A DNA stretch of 64,000 nucleotides from Variovorax ginsengisoli (GTDB taxonomy: Bacteria > Pseudomonadota > Gammaproteobacteria > Burkholderiales > Burkholderiaceae_C), in contig NZ_RCZJ01000001.1 of assembly GCF_006438845.1 (NCBI RefSeq), positions 372,001-436,000 of the forward strand, read 5' to 3'. Shown here piece after piece: positions 41,230 through 50,704 of the stretch. Position 1 is the first letter of the stretch. Each line of letters opens with the position of its first letter. Under the pieces are notes generated by a model, which saw only the letters and a program-made list of their open reading frames with translations, did no database searches and was not told the DNA's origin. A program made the position numbers and the translations under genes.

Positions 41230-41754
41230 ATGAATATTTTTCGCACCTCGCTTTTCGCTGCAGCCACCGCCGTGCTGCTCTCGGCCTGCGCCGGCAACCC
41301 GTCGGCCACGCAAGCCGTCGCCTCAGGGCAGCCCGCGCGGCCCGCCGGCGGCCATGGCACCGACGCCTTTCTCGGCAGCTACGACACCCACCGCGACGGC
41401 GTGGTCACGCGCGCCGAGTTCGACGCGATTCGCGTCCAGCGCTTTCGCAGCGCCGACAAGAACGGCGACGGCGTGCTGAGCGAAGACGAATACGTCGCCG
41501 AGTTCGAGGGCCGGCTGAAGCGCCAGTACTTCGACGAAGGCCGCCAGCCCGACAAGGCCTACGAGAACAGCATCAAGCAGGCGCACGTGCGCTACGGCAT
41601 CGTCAACCGCGCTCGCGATGGCAAGTTCACCGCGACGGAAGACGCGGCCATTGCCGACAAGACCTTCAAGGGCCTGGACACCAACAACGACGGCAGCGTC
41701 TCGAAGGCCGACCCGCAACGTCCGCCGCAGGCGCGCGGTGACAGTGTTGACTGA
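41230..41754 (+). CDS. EF-hand lipoprotein
   Basis: 174 residues, AAGGAA site before the ATG. Lipobox LSAC near residue 20, so it is membrane-anchored. At least three calcium-binding loops: DTHRDGVVTRAEF, DKNGDGVLSEDEY and DTNNDGSVSKAD. It starts 32 bases after the receptor, so it is probably co-transcribed. It may sense or bind divalent metal at the outer membrane; no established role with such receptors. Confidence 0.82.
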   Translation: MNIFRTSLFAAATAVLLSACAGNPSATQAVASGQPARPAGGHGTDAFLGSYDTHRDGVVTRAEFDAIRVQRFRSADKNGDGVLSEDEYVAEFEGRLKRQYFDEGRQPDKAYENSIKQAHVRYGIVNRARDGKFTATEDAAIADKTFKGLDTNNDGSVSKADPQRPPQARGDSVD

Positions 41755-41824
41755 GCCGCGACGCGACGTGCAATCCGACGAATTCAGGCCACGACGATCT
41801 CGCCTTGCCGCGTGAACGAACGTT

Positions 41825-41843
41825 GCAAATGAGAATGACTATC
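41825..41843 (+). promoter_or_regulatory. Fur box
   Basis: GCAAATGAGAATGACTATC matches the 19-base Fur consensus at 14 positions. It lies about 90 bases before the receptor start at 41934. Predicts repression of the receptor-reductase operon when iron is plentiful. Confidence 0.75.
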
Positions 41844-41933
41844 GACAATAATAGGGGTTATCCCTAGCGCTGCACGGTTGCACGCGCGGATCGGGCGGTC
41901 CGCCGTTCAACCTGCAGTCACGAGGAAACCCCC

Positions 41934-44075
41934 ATGAGGAAGCTGTATTTCGGCCTGGCGCTGGCCGCCGTGCCGGTGGCACACCTGCACGCCCAGACCA
42001 TGTCGACGACGGCGACCAGCGCGAGCGGCGCGGCCGGCGAACTCGCCACCGTCAACGTCGAAGCATCGCGCACCAACGGCTTCGTGCCGAGCACGGTCGA
42101 GGCCGGCACCTTCCGCGGCACGAGCCTGATGGACGTGCCCGCCACGGTCAACACCGTGACGCGCGAAGTCATCGAACTGCAGGGCGCCGCGGGCGTGTAC
42201 GACGTGCTGCGCAACACGGCCGGCGTCACGCGCCAGCAGAACGGCGGCGACACCTTCGACCAGCTCGTGATCCGCGGCATCCCGGTCGAGAACCGCACCA
42301 ATTACCGACTCAACGGCTCGCTCGCGATCCCGAACATCTCGGAGATCCCGATGGAGAACAAGGAGCGCGTCGAAGTGCTCAAGGGCGCCTCGGCGCTGTA
42401 CTACGGCTTCACCACGCCGGCGGGCGTCATCAACTTCGTGACGAAGCGGGCCGGTGCCGCGCCGGTGACCTCGCTGGGGCTGGTGGTCGACGAGCACGGT
42501 GGCGCGCAAGGCTCGGTGGACATCGGCCGCCAGTTCGGCGAGCAGAACCAGTTCGGCCTGCGCGTGAACGCCGCCGGCGGGCGCATCGGCTCGGCCATCG
42601 ACGGCGTCGACGGCAACCGGCAGTTCGGCTCGGCGGCCTTCGACTGGCGCGTCAACAGCCGCCTCACGCTCCGGGCCGACATCGAGCAGTACCACAAGGA
42701 GATCGTCGAGCAGGCCGGCATCACGCGGCTCGCGGCTGTCAACGGCGTGATCGCGCTGCCGGCGCTGCCCGATCCGACGCAGCGGCTGGGCCCGCTCTCC
42801 GCGGTGTTCGACGCCAATGTCACCAACACGCAACTGCGGGCCGACTACGCGCTGACCGACACTTGGGCGCTGATGGTCGAGGCCGGTCATTCGGAGGGCG
42901 AGCGCGACCGGCGCCTGGCGTCCTTCAGCAACTACAACGTGCGCACCGGCGCCGGCCGCATCACCGGCAACGACCAACACCTCGAACAGACTTCGGACCT
43001 GTTTCGCACCGAACTCTTCGGCACCTTCGCCACAGGCAGCGTGCAGCACGAACTCACGGTCGGCGCGGCCCGCAGCGACAAGCGTCAGGACCCGATCTTC
43101 GCGCGCACCTACGGTGGCGCGACCACGCTGCAGAACCTGTACGCCCCGAGGTCGATCGGCACGCTCGCGTCGACCGCGACGCCCGCCCGCCCGACCAGTG
43201 GCGGGCTCGACAGCGAAGAGCTCGGCCTCTATGCGCTCGACCGCCTCACGCTGACGCCGCAATGGCAATTGGTGCTCGGCGCGCGCCACACGCAGTACGA
43301 AAGCACGCAGGACGCGAGCGCCACGCTGCCGCGCATCGCCTACGACGTCAGCAAGACCACGCCGCTGGCCGCGCTCAGCTACAAGTTCACGCCCGACCTC
43401 GTGGGCTACGTGTCGTATGCGCAGGGCGTGGAAGAAGGCGACATCGCCCCGGCCGGCACCGCCAACCAGAACACCCGCATGGCGCCGGGTGTGAGCAAGC
43501 AGAAGGAACTCGGCCTGCGCTGGCTCACGGGCAGCGGCACGCTGCTGTCGACGGCGCTGTTCGACATCGAGCGGCCGGGCACGTACACCGATCCAACCTC
43601 CAATCTCTTTGTCGCCGATGGGCGACAGAACTACAGAGGCATCGAGATGTCGGCGCAGGGGCGCCTGACCCGTGCGCTCGCGTGGCAGGTGTCGGCGCAG
43701 TGGCTCGACGCCGAGTTCAGCGACATCAACGTGACCAGCGCTCAGTACAACGGCAAGATGCCCGAGAACACGGCGCGCAAGACGGCCAGCATGTTCCTGG
43801 CGTATGACATCGACGCGCTGCCGGGCCTCTCCGTCAACGGCGGTGCGTACTTCACCGGACGTCGTCCGATCGACGACCTGAACCAGGGCTTCATCCCCGG
43901 CTACACGATCTACGCCGCCGGCGTGCGCTACGTGAGCCAGTTGATGGGCCGTCGCACCACCTGGCAGTTGAACGTCGACAACCTTGCCGACAAGCGCTAC
44001 TGGTCGGCCGCCGGCACGCGACTGGCAGTGGGCACGCCACGCACCCTGCGCGCCGGCCTCAAGGTCGATTTCTGA
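41934..44075 (+). CDS. TonB-dependent siderophore receptor
   Basis: 713 residues. Signal peptide cleaved after AHLHAQ, then the plug (LMDVPATVNTVTREVIE, VIRGIPVENRTNYRLNG, KERVEVLKGASALYYG) and a barrel ending in Phe (GLKVDF). Imports a ferric siderophore of unknown type, possibly one made by other organisms since no synthesis genes are near. Operon with the PepSY-type reductase 8 bases downstream; Fur box upstream. Confidence 0.92.
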   Translation: MRKLYFGLALAAVPVAHLHAQTMSTTATSASGAAGELATVNVEASRTNGFVPSTVEAGTFRGTSLMDVPATVNTVTREVIELQGAAGVYDVLRNTAGVTRQQNGGDTFDQLVIRGIPVENRTNYRLNGSLAIPNISEIPMENKERVEVLKGASALYYGFTTPAGVINFVTKRAGAAPVTSLGLVVDEHGGAQGSVDIGRQFGEQNQFGLRVNAAGGRIGSAIDGVDGNRQFGSAAFDWRVNSRLTLRADIEQYHKEIVEQAGITRLAAVNGVIALPALPDPTQRLGPLSAVFDANVTNTQLRADYALTDTWALMVEAGHSEGERDRRLASFSNYNVRTGAGRITGNDQHLEQTSDLFRTELFGTFATGSVQHELTVGAARSDKRQDPIFARTYGGATTLQNLYAPRSIGTLASTATPARPTSGGLDSEELGLYALDRLTLTPQWQLVLGARHTQYESTQDASATLPRIAYDVSKTTPLAALSYKFTPDLVGYVSYAQGVEEGDIAPAGTANQNTRMAPGVSKQKELGLRWLTGSGTLLSTALFDIERPGTYTDPTSNLFVADGRQNYRGIEMSAQGRLTRALAWQVSAQWLDAEFSDINVTSAQYNGKMPENTARKTASMFLAYDIDALPGLSVNGGAYFTGRRPIDDLNQGFIPGYTIYAAGVRYVSQLMGRRTTWQLNVDNLADKRYWSAAGTRLAVGTPRTLRAGLKVDF

Positions 44076-44083
44076 GCACCGGC

Positions 44084-46510
44084 ATGGGAATGCTGCGACG
44101 CGCCTGGTTCCAGATCCACTGGTTCATCGGCATCACGGCCGGCACGGTGCTGGTCGTGATCGGGCTCAGCGGTGCGACCCTGTCGTTTCGCGAGGAGATC
44201 GTCGACGCGCTGAACCCCGGCTTGAGCCACCCGGGCGCAGCCCCCGGCGCGGTGGCGTTGCAGCCGCCGGCGCTGCTGGCCGCGCTGGAAGCCCAACTCG
44301 ACGGCCGTCGCGTCAATGCGCTGACCGTCTTCGCCGACACCGGCCGCGCGGCACGCGCCAACCTGGCGCCGCTGCCTGGCCAGGCACGGGGCGAGACGCG
44401 CGGCGTCGACCCGTACACCGGTGCGCTGCTGTCCGAACCACGCGGCGACGCATTCTTCGAGTTCGTCGAGCGCCTGCACCGCTGGCTGCTGCTGCCCCGC
44501 GACGACGGCAAGGCCGTCACCGGCACCCTGGCGGCGGGGCTTCTGGTGCTCGCGCTGTCGGGCCTGTACCTGCGCTGGCCCCGTCGGCCGCTCGCCTGGC
44601 GGGCCTGGCTGCGGCTGGACTTCGGGCTCACCGGCCGCGCCTTCCTGTGGAACCTGCATGCCGTTGTCGGCACCGTGGCGCTGGTGGCCTATCTGGTGTC
44701 GAGCGCAACCGGCATCTACTGGGGTTTCGACGCGGTTCGCACGCTGGTGGACAACGCGGCCGGCGAAGGCCGTGCCGTGCGTGCGCAACGCATGCAGGGC
44801 GGTGGCGATGCGGGGGCGGCGCCTGCGCCCGTGAAGCTCGATCTCGCCCGCGTCTGGCAAGGCTTCGGGGCCGCGACGCACGGCGACTGGAGCCAGGTCA
44901 CGCTGCGGCTGCCGGCGCGTGGCGCATCGAGTGTCGAGGCCACCTACCTGCGTGCGCAGCCCGAGCATGAACGCGCGCGCAACCGGCTCTACCTGCAAGC
45001 CGCCACCGGCGAGGTGACGCGCCACGAACGCTATGCCGACAAGCCCCTGGCCGGGCGGCTGGTGAACAGCATCTACCCGCTGCACATGGGCACCTATTGG
45101 GGCCTGCCGGGTCGCATCTTCATGATGCTGAGCAGCCTGGCGATGGCCCTGTTCGCCATCACCGGCTGGATGCTCTATCTGGGCCGGCGCCGCACGAAGA
45201 AGGCCGTGCGCGCCGAACGCGCGCGGTTCGGTCAGGGCGCAACCGCGAGCGGCGGCGAAGCGGTGCTCATCGCCTTCGCCACGCAGACGGGGCAGGCCGA
45301 GAGACTCGCGCTGCAGACCGCGGGCGCCCTCAAGTCCGCGGGCATCGCGGCGGTGATCAAGCCGGTGTCCGAGTTGACGGCCGATGTGCTGGCGCATTTC
45401 AAGAAGGCGCTGTGGATCGTCAGCACTTTCGGCGAAGGCGACCCGCCAGATACCGCGCGCGCCTTCGCACGGGGCTTCGCGCGGCCCGGCCCGGATCTGC
45501 TGCACCTGCAGTACGGCGTGCTCGCGTTGGGTGACCGGCGCTACGCCACCTTCTGCGGCTTCGGCCGCAAGCTCGACCACGACCTGCGCAGCCGGAGCGC
45601 GCAGGCGCTGTTCCCGATGGTCGAGGTCGATGTGAACGACGGCGCTGCGCTCGGCACCTGGCGCGCAGCACTGGGGCGCGTGTTCGGCCTGTCGGCGGAC
45701 GCCGCCTCGTCGTGGCCCGCGGCCGACGCCAAGGCCGATGTACCGGCGTTCGAGTCCTGGCGGCTGGTGCGACGGCAGCTGCTCAATCCCGGCAGCGAGG
45801 GCGACCCGCTGTACGAGATCGAGTTGTCGGGCCCGGCATCGGCGAGCTGGGCGCCCGGCGCGCTGGCCGAACTGGTGCCGCCTGCACCGCCGGCAGCCGG
45901 CGACGCCGTGATGGCGCCGCGCAGTTACTCGGTGGCTTCGCTGCCGTCCGACGGCGGCCTGCAATTGCTGGTGCGCCAGACCCGCCACGCCAACGGCCTG
46001 GGCGTGGCGTCGGGCTGGCTGACCGTCGGCGCGGCCATCGGCGCCGAGGTGCCGCTGCGGTTGATCGCCAATCCGTCCTTCACACTGGTGGACGACGACC
46101 CACCCTGCATCTTCATCGGCAACGGCTCGGGCTTCGCCGGCTTGCGCGCGCACCTGCGCGAGCGCGTGCGCCGCGGGCACGGGCGCAACTGGCTGGTCTA
46201 CGGCGAGCGCACGTCGCGGCACGACGCGTTCTTCGTCGACGAACTCGCCACCTGGCGGGCCGCCGGCCTGCTGGCGCGCGCCGACATCGCCTACTCGCGC
46301 GACCAGCCCGAGCGCGTCTACGTGCAGGACAAGCTGCGCGCCGCCGCCGACGAACTGCCTGTGTGGGTGAACGAAGGCGCGGTGATCTACGTCTGCGGCA
46401 GCCTGGCCGGCATGGCGCCGGGTGTGGATGCGGCGCTGGCGGACGTGCTCGGTGCCGACGCGTTCGACGAGCTCATCGCGTTGGGGCGTTATCGGCGGGA
46501 TGTCTACTGA
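44084..46510 (+). CDS. PepSY-flavodoxin-FNR fusion, probable ferrisiderophore reductase
   Basis: 808 residues in three parts. Residues 1-~380 are the PepSY-TM region with about four membrane segments (FIGITAGTVLVVIGLSG and others). Residues ~390-530 are a flavodoxin domain (IAFATQTGQAERLA, VSTFGEGDPPDTA). Residues ~560-808 are a ferredoxin-NADP-reductase domain (RSYSVASLPSDGG, FIGNGSGFAGLR, YVCGSLAGMAPG). It can carry electrons from NADPH through FMN across the inner membrane, which fits release of iron from the imported siderophore. Stops overlap with convergent mnmC. Confidence 0.88.
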   Translation: MGMLRRAWFQIHWFIGITAGTVLVVIGLSGATLSFREEIVDALNPGLSHPGAAPGAVALQPPALLAALEAQLDGRRVNALTVFADTGRAARANLAPLPGQARGETRGVDPYTGALLSEPRGDAFFEFVERLHRWLLLPRDDGKAVTGTLAAGLLVLALSGLYLRWPRRPLAWRAWLRLDFGLTGRAFLWNLHAVVGTVALVAYLVSSATGIYWGFDAVRTLVDNAAGEGRAVRAQRMQGGGDAGAAPAPVKLDLARVWQGFGAATHGDWSQVTLRLPARGASSVEATYLRAQPEHERARNRLYLQAATGEVTRHERYADKPLAGRLVNSIYPLHMGTYWGLPGRIFMMLSSLAMALFAITGWMLYLGRRRTKKAVRAERARFGQGATASGGEAVLIAFATQTGQAERLALQTAGALKSAGIAAVIKPVSELTADVLAHFKKALWIVSTFGEGDPPDTARAFARGFARPGPDLLHLQYGVLALGDRRYATFCGFGRKLDHDLRSRSAQALFPMVEVDVNDGAALGTWRAALGRVFGLSADAASSWPAADAKADVPAFESWRLVRRQLLNPGSEGDPLYEIELSGPASASWAPGALAELVPPAPPAAGDAVMAPRSYSVASLPSDGGLQLLVRQTRHANGLGVASGWLTVGAAIGAEVPLRLIANPSFTLVDDDPPCIFIGNGSGFAGLRAHLRERVRRGHGRNWLVYGERTSRHDAFFVDELATWRAAGLLARADIAYSRDQPERVYVQDKLRAAADELPVWVNEGAVIYVCGSLAGMAPGVDAALADVLGADAFDELIALGRYRRDVY

Positions 46511-48402
46511 GATGCAGCGTGAGATGGGCGGTGAGCTGCACGGCCGCCGGCCCGCTGCGTATCCAGCGCCGCCGCCAGTGCCACAGGCAACGGCAACGGT
46601 TCCGCATGCCACCGCGCTGCCAGCAGTTCGGCGCACAGCACCGCGAAGCTGAGTCCTCGCGAACCCAGCGCGCTGCACAGCCAGGGGCCTTGCGGTGCAT
46701 CGGCATCGCACGGCCCGACCAGCGGTCGGCGGTCGTGCGATGCGCAGCGCACGCCCGCCCATGCCTGCACCTCTCCCCGACAGAACGCATCGCTCAGCAT
46801 TGCCGCAGCGCCGGGATGCAGCCGCGCCAGCCGCTCGCGGTTGGCCTCGGTATCGGCCTCGTGCGTCGACGTGTCGGCGCTGTCGCGGTCGAAGGTGGCG
46901 CCGGTCAGCCAGAAGGCGCCGTCCGCATCGGGCACATGGGCGACGAGATGGCCGTCGCCGTTGAGCGGGGTCTCGGGCAGTTGGGGGGCCGAGGCCATTC
47001 GGCCCCAGGCGACTTGGCCCCGCACGGGTTGAAGAGGCAGCCGCGGGGCCAGCGCGGCGCTGTCGAAGCCGGCGGCGATCACGGCACGGTCGGCTTGCGC
47101 GAGCAAGCGCCCGTCGCCATCGAAAAGCGCCCAGCCTGCCGACGCTGCGCCGGACTCCGTGCCTTCGAGGCGTTCGATGCGTTCGATCCGTCCAACGCGC
47201 GCGCCGCAGCGCACCGTCACCCCCGGCTGCGCCAGCCAGGCCGCCACGAGACGCGCCGGCTTGGCCCAGCCGCCGCCGGCATGCCAAAGGGCGGTGGTCT
47301 CTTCGGGCAGGCCCGTCGATTTCAGCCGTGCCGCATCGGCGGGCCACGATTCGTTCGGACCCTCGGCCGACCAGCCGGCCGGCAGGCGGACATCGCCGGG
47401 CGGCCGGCGTTCGACGACGCCGCTGGCGCGCCAGTCGACACCTTGCTCGAGCCGGTCGTGCAACGCCTGCCAGGTCAGCCGCAGGCCGGCGCGCGTGAGC
47501 CGCGAAAGCAGCGCGTCGTCCGGCGACACGTGGGGTGCGAACACGGCCGCCGGCACGCCCGAGGCACCGGCAGCGGGCCGCTGGGCGGCGTCGAGCACCG
47601 TCACGCGCCAGCCGCGGCGCGCCAGGCTCGCCGCCACCGCCGCGCCAGCAAGACCGGCGCCGACGACCACGCAGTGCCCCGGCGTCGCGGCCACCGGTGC
47701 CGGGGTGCGCCGGCGTACGACCCAGGGCGGCGCGAATTCGGCGCGCAGGCAATCGCGCTTGGGCGGCAGGCCGGGCGCCTTGGCGACCTGAAAGCCGTTC
47801 TGCGCCAGCACATCGCGCACCGCACGGGCGATGGTCCAGGTCGCGAGCCGGGTGCCGGTGCGGGCGAAGCGTGTGACGGCCTTGAGCGTCTCGGGCGACC
47901 ACATGGCCGGGTTGCGGTCGGGGCTGAAGCCGTCGAGGAAGATGCTGTCGGCCTCGAAGGCCTGGGCGCGCAGCATCGGCTGCACGTCGCCGATGCACAG
48001 CGTCAGCAGCACCCGCCCATCGTCGAAGCCCAGCCGGTGAAAACCTGGCAGCAGGCCGTGCCACTGCGCGGCCAGAAGCGCAGCGAGTTCGGCGAGCTCG
48101 GGGTAGGCATGGGCGGCGCGCAGCAGGTCGTCGCGCGCCACGGGGTGCGCCTCGATCGACACGACGTGCAGCATGCGCGGCCGCCGGGGGTCTGAGCGCC
48201 AGGCGTGCCAGGCTGTCAGGAAATTGAGGCCGAAACCGAAGCCGGTTTCGAGAATCCGCCACTGCGGCCGGTCCGCCCAGGCCTCGGGCAGCCCGCAGCC
48301 GGCCAGGAACACGTGGCGCGACTGCGCCTGCGCGCCGGTCTCCGTGTGATAGATGTCGCCGAAGCGCTCGCTGAGCGGCACGCCGTCAACGCGCCAAATC
48401 AC
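46504..48402 (-). CDS. mnmC: Bifunctional tRNA mnm5s2U34 synthesis enzyme MnmC
   Basis: 632 residues from a GTG at 48402 with a G-rich ribosome site; a frame back to 48522 exists but reads through a repeat. The N-terminal methyltransferase (MnmD) has ILETGFGFGLNFL and FLDGFSPDRNPAMW. The C-terminal FAD oxidoreductase (MnmC1) has CVVVGAGLAGAAVAASLARRG and ends in the family's GSRGLSFAVL. It completes the wobble-uridine modification of tRNA. The 3' end overlaps the PepSY gene by 7 bases. Confidence 0.93.
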   Translation of the reverse strand: MIWRVDGVPLSERFGDIYHTETGAQAQSRHVFLAGCGLPEAWADRPQWRILETGFGFGLNFLTAWHAWRSDPRRPRMLHVVSIEAHPVARDDLLRAAHAYPELAELAALLAAQWHGLLPGFHRLGFDDGRVLLTLCIGDVQPMLRAQAFEADSIFLDGFSPDRNPAMWSPETLKAVTRFARTGTRLATWTIARAVRDVLAQNGFQVAKAPGLPPKRDCLRAEFAPPWVVRRRTPAPVAATPGHCVVVGAGLAGAAVAASLARRGWRVTVLDAAQRPAAGASGVPAAVFAPHVSPDDALLSRLTRAGLRLTWQALHDRLEQGVDWRASGVVERRPPGDVRLPAGWSAEGPNESWPADAARLKSTGLPEETTALWHAGGGWAKPARLVAAWLAQPGVTVRCGARVGRIERIERLEGTESGAASAGWALFDGDGRLLAQADRAVIAAGFDSAALAPRLPLQPVRGQVAWGRMASAPQLPETPLNGDGHLVAHVPDADGAFWLTGATFDRDSADTSTHEADTEANRERLARLHPGAAAMLSDAFCRGEVQAWAGVRCASHDRRPLVGPCDADAPQGPWLCSALGSRGLSFAVLCAELLAARWHAEPLPLPVALAAALDTQRAGGRAAHRPSHAASQ

Positions 48403-48421
48403 TGGCTCACCCCCAGTCTTC

Positions 48422-48501
48422 GCGCACTTCGTGTCGCTTCGCCAACCCCCTTCGAGGGGGCGACACCTGCAGCCCGGCGAAGCCGGTTCTGCGGTGTCTC
48501 C
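48422..48501 (+). repeat. Dispersed intergenic repeat, copy B
   Basis: Second copy of the family at 29931-30007. It contains CCCCCTTCGAGGGGG, a strong hairpin, and a second stem around GCCGGTTC. It sits between mnmC and the YggX gene. Confidence 0.65.
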
Positions 48502-48537
48502 GGAAGGAGGGCGCGTTGTCAATCGAAGCCGTGCCGC

Positions 48538-48813
48538 TCAGGCGCCGGCAGGAGGCACGTAGCCCTGCACCGCGTCGGCACCGTCGCCGAAAAAGTGCTT
48601 CTCCATCTGGCGCTTCAGGTACTCGCGTGCCCGCAGATCGGCCAGGTTCAATCGGTTCTCGTTGACCAGCATGGTCTGCTGCTTGAGCCAGTCGGCCCAC
48701 GCTTCCTTGCTCACGTTTTCCCAGAGGCGCTTGCCGAGGTCGCCAGGGTAGGGCGGAAAGTCGAGCCCCTCGGCCTCTTTGCCGAGCTTGATGCACTGGA
48801 CCATGCGTGCCAT
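48538..48813 (-). CDS. yggX: Probable Fe(2+)-trafficking protein (YggX family)
   Basis: 91 residues, the typical length. Family text [20 protein letters not shown] with conserved Cys7, then [17 protein letters not shown]. Cytosolic; linked to protection of Fe-S clusters from oxidation. In this window it stands between mnmC and the organosulfur genes. No coupled neighbours on the same strand. Confidence 0.95.
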   Translation of the reverse strand: MARMVQCIKLGKEAEGLDFPPYPGDLGKRLWENVSKEAWADWLKQQTMLVNENRLNLADLRAREYLKRQMEKHFFGDGADAVQGYVPPAGA

Positions 48814-48970
48814 AGGAATTGCCTTTGTGTGTGGGTTGCGGGGCCGGGAGCCCCTTAGTTGATTTCGCTATTTAGAACTGAGAACTCGGTCGTTCCCTGT
48901 TCCTTATGCCGAATTCAGAATCGGCAGCTTCATCGATATGCCCCGTGCATTGAACAGAGAGCAGACCACC

Positions 48971-49993
48971 ATGAGCCTTCGCCGCGACTTTATCAAGCTT
49001 TCCTTTGGCACCGCCCTTGCCAGCAGCATGGCCCTCGCGGCACTGCCCTCGTTCGCGCAGACCGTGAACCTGCTCAACGTTTCGTACGACCCGACGCGCG
49101 AGCTGTACGTCGACTACAACAAGGCCTTCGCCGCCTACTGGAAGGGCAAGACCGGGCAGGACGTGGTGATCAAGCAGTCGCACGGCGGTTCGGGCAAGCA
49201 GGCGCGCTCGATCATCGACGGCATCGACGCGGACGTCGCCACGCTGGCGCTGGCCGGCGACACCGACGCGCTGGTCAAGCACGGCGGGCTGGTCAAGGCC
49301 GACTGGCAGAAGCGCCTGCCGCACAACTCGGCGCCCTACACCTCGACCATCGTGTTCCTGGTGAAGAAGGGCAACCCCAAGGGCCTGAAGGACTGGGACG
49401 ACCTGGTGAAGCCGGGCGTGCAGGTCATCACGCCCAACCCCAAGACCTCCGGCGGCGCGCGCTGGAACTACCTCGCGGCCTGGGAATTCGCCAAGCGCAA
49501 GTACGGCGGTGACGACAAAGCCAAGGACTTCGTCGGCAAGCTCTACAAGAACGTGCCGGTGCTCGACACCGGTGCCCGCGGCTCGACCATCACTTTCGTC
49601 CAGCGCGGCGTGGGCGACGTGCTGCTGGCGTGGGAGAACGAGGCCTACCTGGCGCTCAAGGAATTTGGCCCCGAGAAGTTCGACATCGTCGCGCCCTCGA
49701 TCAGCATCCTGGCCGAGCCCACCGTGGCGGTGGTCGACAAGGTGGTCGACAAGAAGGGCACGCGCGCCGTCGCCGAGGAATACCTGAAGTACCTTTACTC
49801 CGACGAGGGCCAGGACATCGCCGGCCGCAACTACTACCGCCCGACCTCCGACAAGGCCAAGGCCAAGTACGACAAGCAGTTCCCCAAGCTGACGCTCTTC
49901 ACCATCGACCAGGCCTTTGGCGGCTGGGAGAAGGCCGACAAGGCGCACTTCGCGGACAACGGGTCCTTCGACCAGATCTACACCAACAAGTGA
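48971..49993 (+). CDS. Sulfate ABC transporter substrate-binding protein
   Basis: 340 residues, Tat-like signal ([11 protein letters not shown]) with cleavage after SFAQ. Sbp/CysP family: [60 protein letters not shown]. Binds periplasmic sulfate or thiosulfate. The permease and ATPase genes of a sulfate transporter are not nearby; it is followed by the sulfonate genes. Probably part of the sulfur-starvation regulon. Confidence 0.93.
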   Translation: MSLRRDFIKLSFGTALASSMALAALPSFAQTVNLLNVSYDPTRELYVDYNKAFAAYWKGKTGQDVVIKQSHGGSGKQARSIIDGIDADVATLALAGDTDALVKHGGLVKADWQKRLPHNSAPYTSTIVFLVKKGNPKGLKDWDDLVKPGVQVITPNPKTSGGARWNYLAAWEFAKRKYGGDDKAKDFVGKLYKNVPVLDTGARGSTITFVQRGVGDVLLAWENEAYLALKEFGPEKFDIVAPSISILAEPTVAVVDKVVDKKGTRAVAEEYLKYLYSDEGQDIAGRNYYRPTSDKAKAKYDKQFPKLTLFTIDQAFGGWEKADKAHFADNGSFDQIYTNK

Positions 49994-50012
49994 CCCCACC
50001 CGGAAGCATCGC

Positions 50013-50597
50013 GTGACTGTTCTCCTGATTGCCGGCAGCCCGACCTCGCCTTCGCGCTCGTCGGCCCTGCTCGAAGCGGTGGGCCAGCGGCTGGAAGGCC
50101 GCGGTGCCCGCATCGACCGCATCGCTGTGCGTGAGCTGCCCGCGCAGCCCCTGCTGCATGCCGACTGGAGCCATCCGGCGGTCGAGCGTGTCATTGCGCA
50201 AGTCGCCGAGGCGCGCGTGGTGGTGATCGCCACGCCGGTCTACAAGGCCGCCTACAGCGGCATCCTGAAGGTGCTGCTCGACCTGCTCCCGCAGGACGGA
50301 CTCAAGGGCAAGACGGTGCTGCCGCTGGCCACCGGCGGCAGCCCGCACCACATGCTCGCGCTCGACTACGCGCTGCGGCCGGTGCTGCAAGCACTCGCAG
50401 CGCGGCAGATCCTGCCGGGCATCTACGCCACCGATTCACAGGTCACGCTCACGCCGGAAGGCGCCTACCAGGTGCATACCGATCTGGCGCGTCGGCTCGA
50501 CGACGCGGCCGAAGCGCTGGCGACCGAAGGACTGAAGTTGGCGCCGAGGCAAGGCTTCGAAGCGGTGCCCTTCTCGCAGGTGCGATGTAGCGTCTGA
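50013..50597 (+). CDS. ssuE: NADPH-dependent FMN reductase
   Basis: 194 residues from a GTG with GGAAG upstream. Makes FMNH2 for SsuD. Flavodoxin-like: LLIAGSPTSPSRSSAL at the start, VIATPVYKAAYSGILK in the middle, LATGGSPHHMLALDYALRPVL. First gene of the ssu set, 19 bases after the sulfate-binding gene. A terminator-like hairpin follows it. Confidence 0.92.
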   Translation: MTVLLIAGSPTSPSRSSALLEAVGQRLEGRGARIDRIAVRELPAQPLLHADWSHPAVERVIAQVAEARVVVIATPVYKAAYSGILKVLLDLLPQDGLKGKTVLPLATGGSPHHMLALDYALRPVLQALAARQILPGIYATDSQVTLTPEGAYQVHTDLARRLDDAAEALATEGLKLAPRQGFEAVPFSQVRCSV

Positions 50598-50605
50598 CGT
50601 CGTCC

Positions 50606-50632
50606 GCGCCCCGCCATCGGCGCCCGTTTTTT
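50606..50632 (+). terminator. Terminator-like hairpin after ssuE
   Basis: GCGCC (50606-50610) and GGCGC (50619-50623) close an 8-base loop, followed by CCG and a run of six T. May attenuate transcription between ssuE and the rest of the cluster. Confidence 0.55.
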
Positions 50633-50704
50633 CTTCCCCTTTTTCCGGTCCGTTCGACACCGCCGCTGCGCGCGGTGCGGGACCACGCACGCCGAAAGAA
50701 TGCC

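Noticed and set aside
43997..48262. 1421-residue open frame on the minus strand
   Set aside because: It crosses mnmC, the PepSY reductase and the receptor in a wrong frame; low-complexity Arg/Ala composition is that of high-GC shadows.
48814..48970. CysB-like block before the sulfate-binding gene
   Set aside because: Only a loose similarity (CTTATGCCGAATTCAG) to the cysH/cysI block; not convincing by eye.
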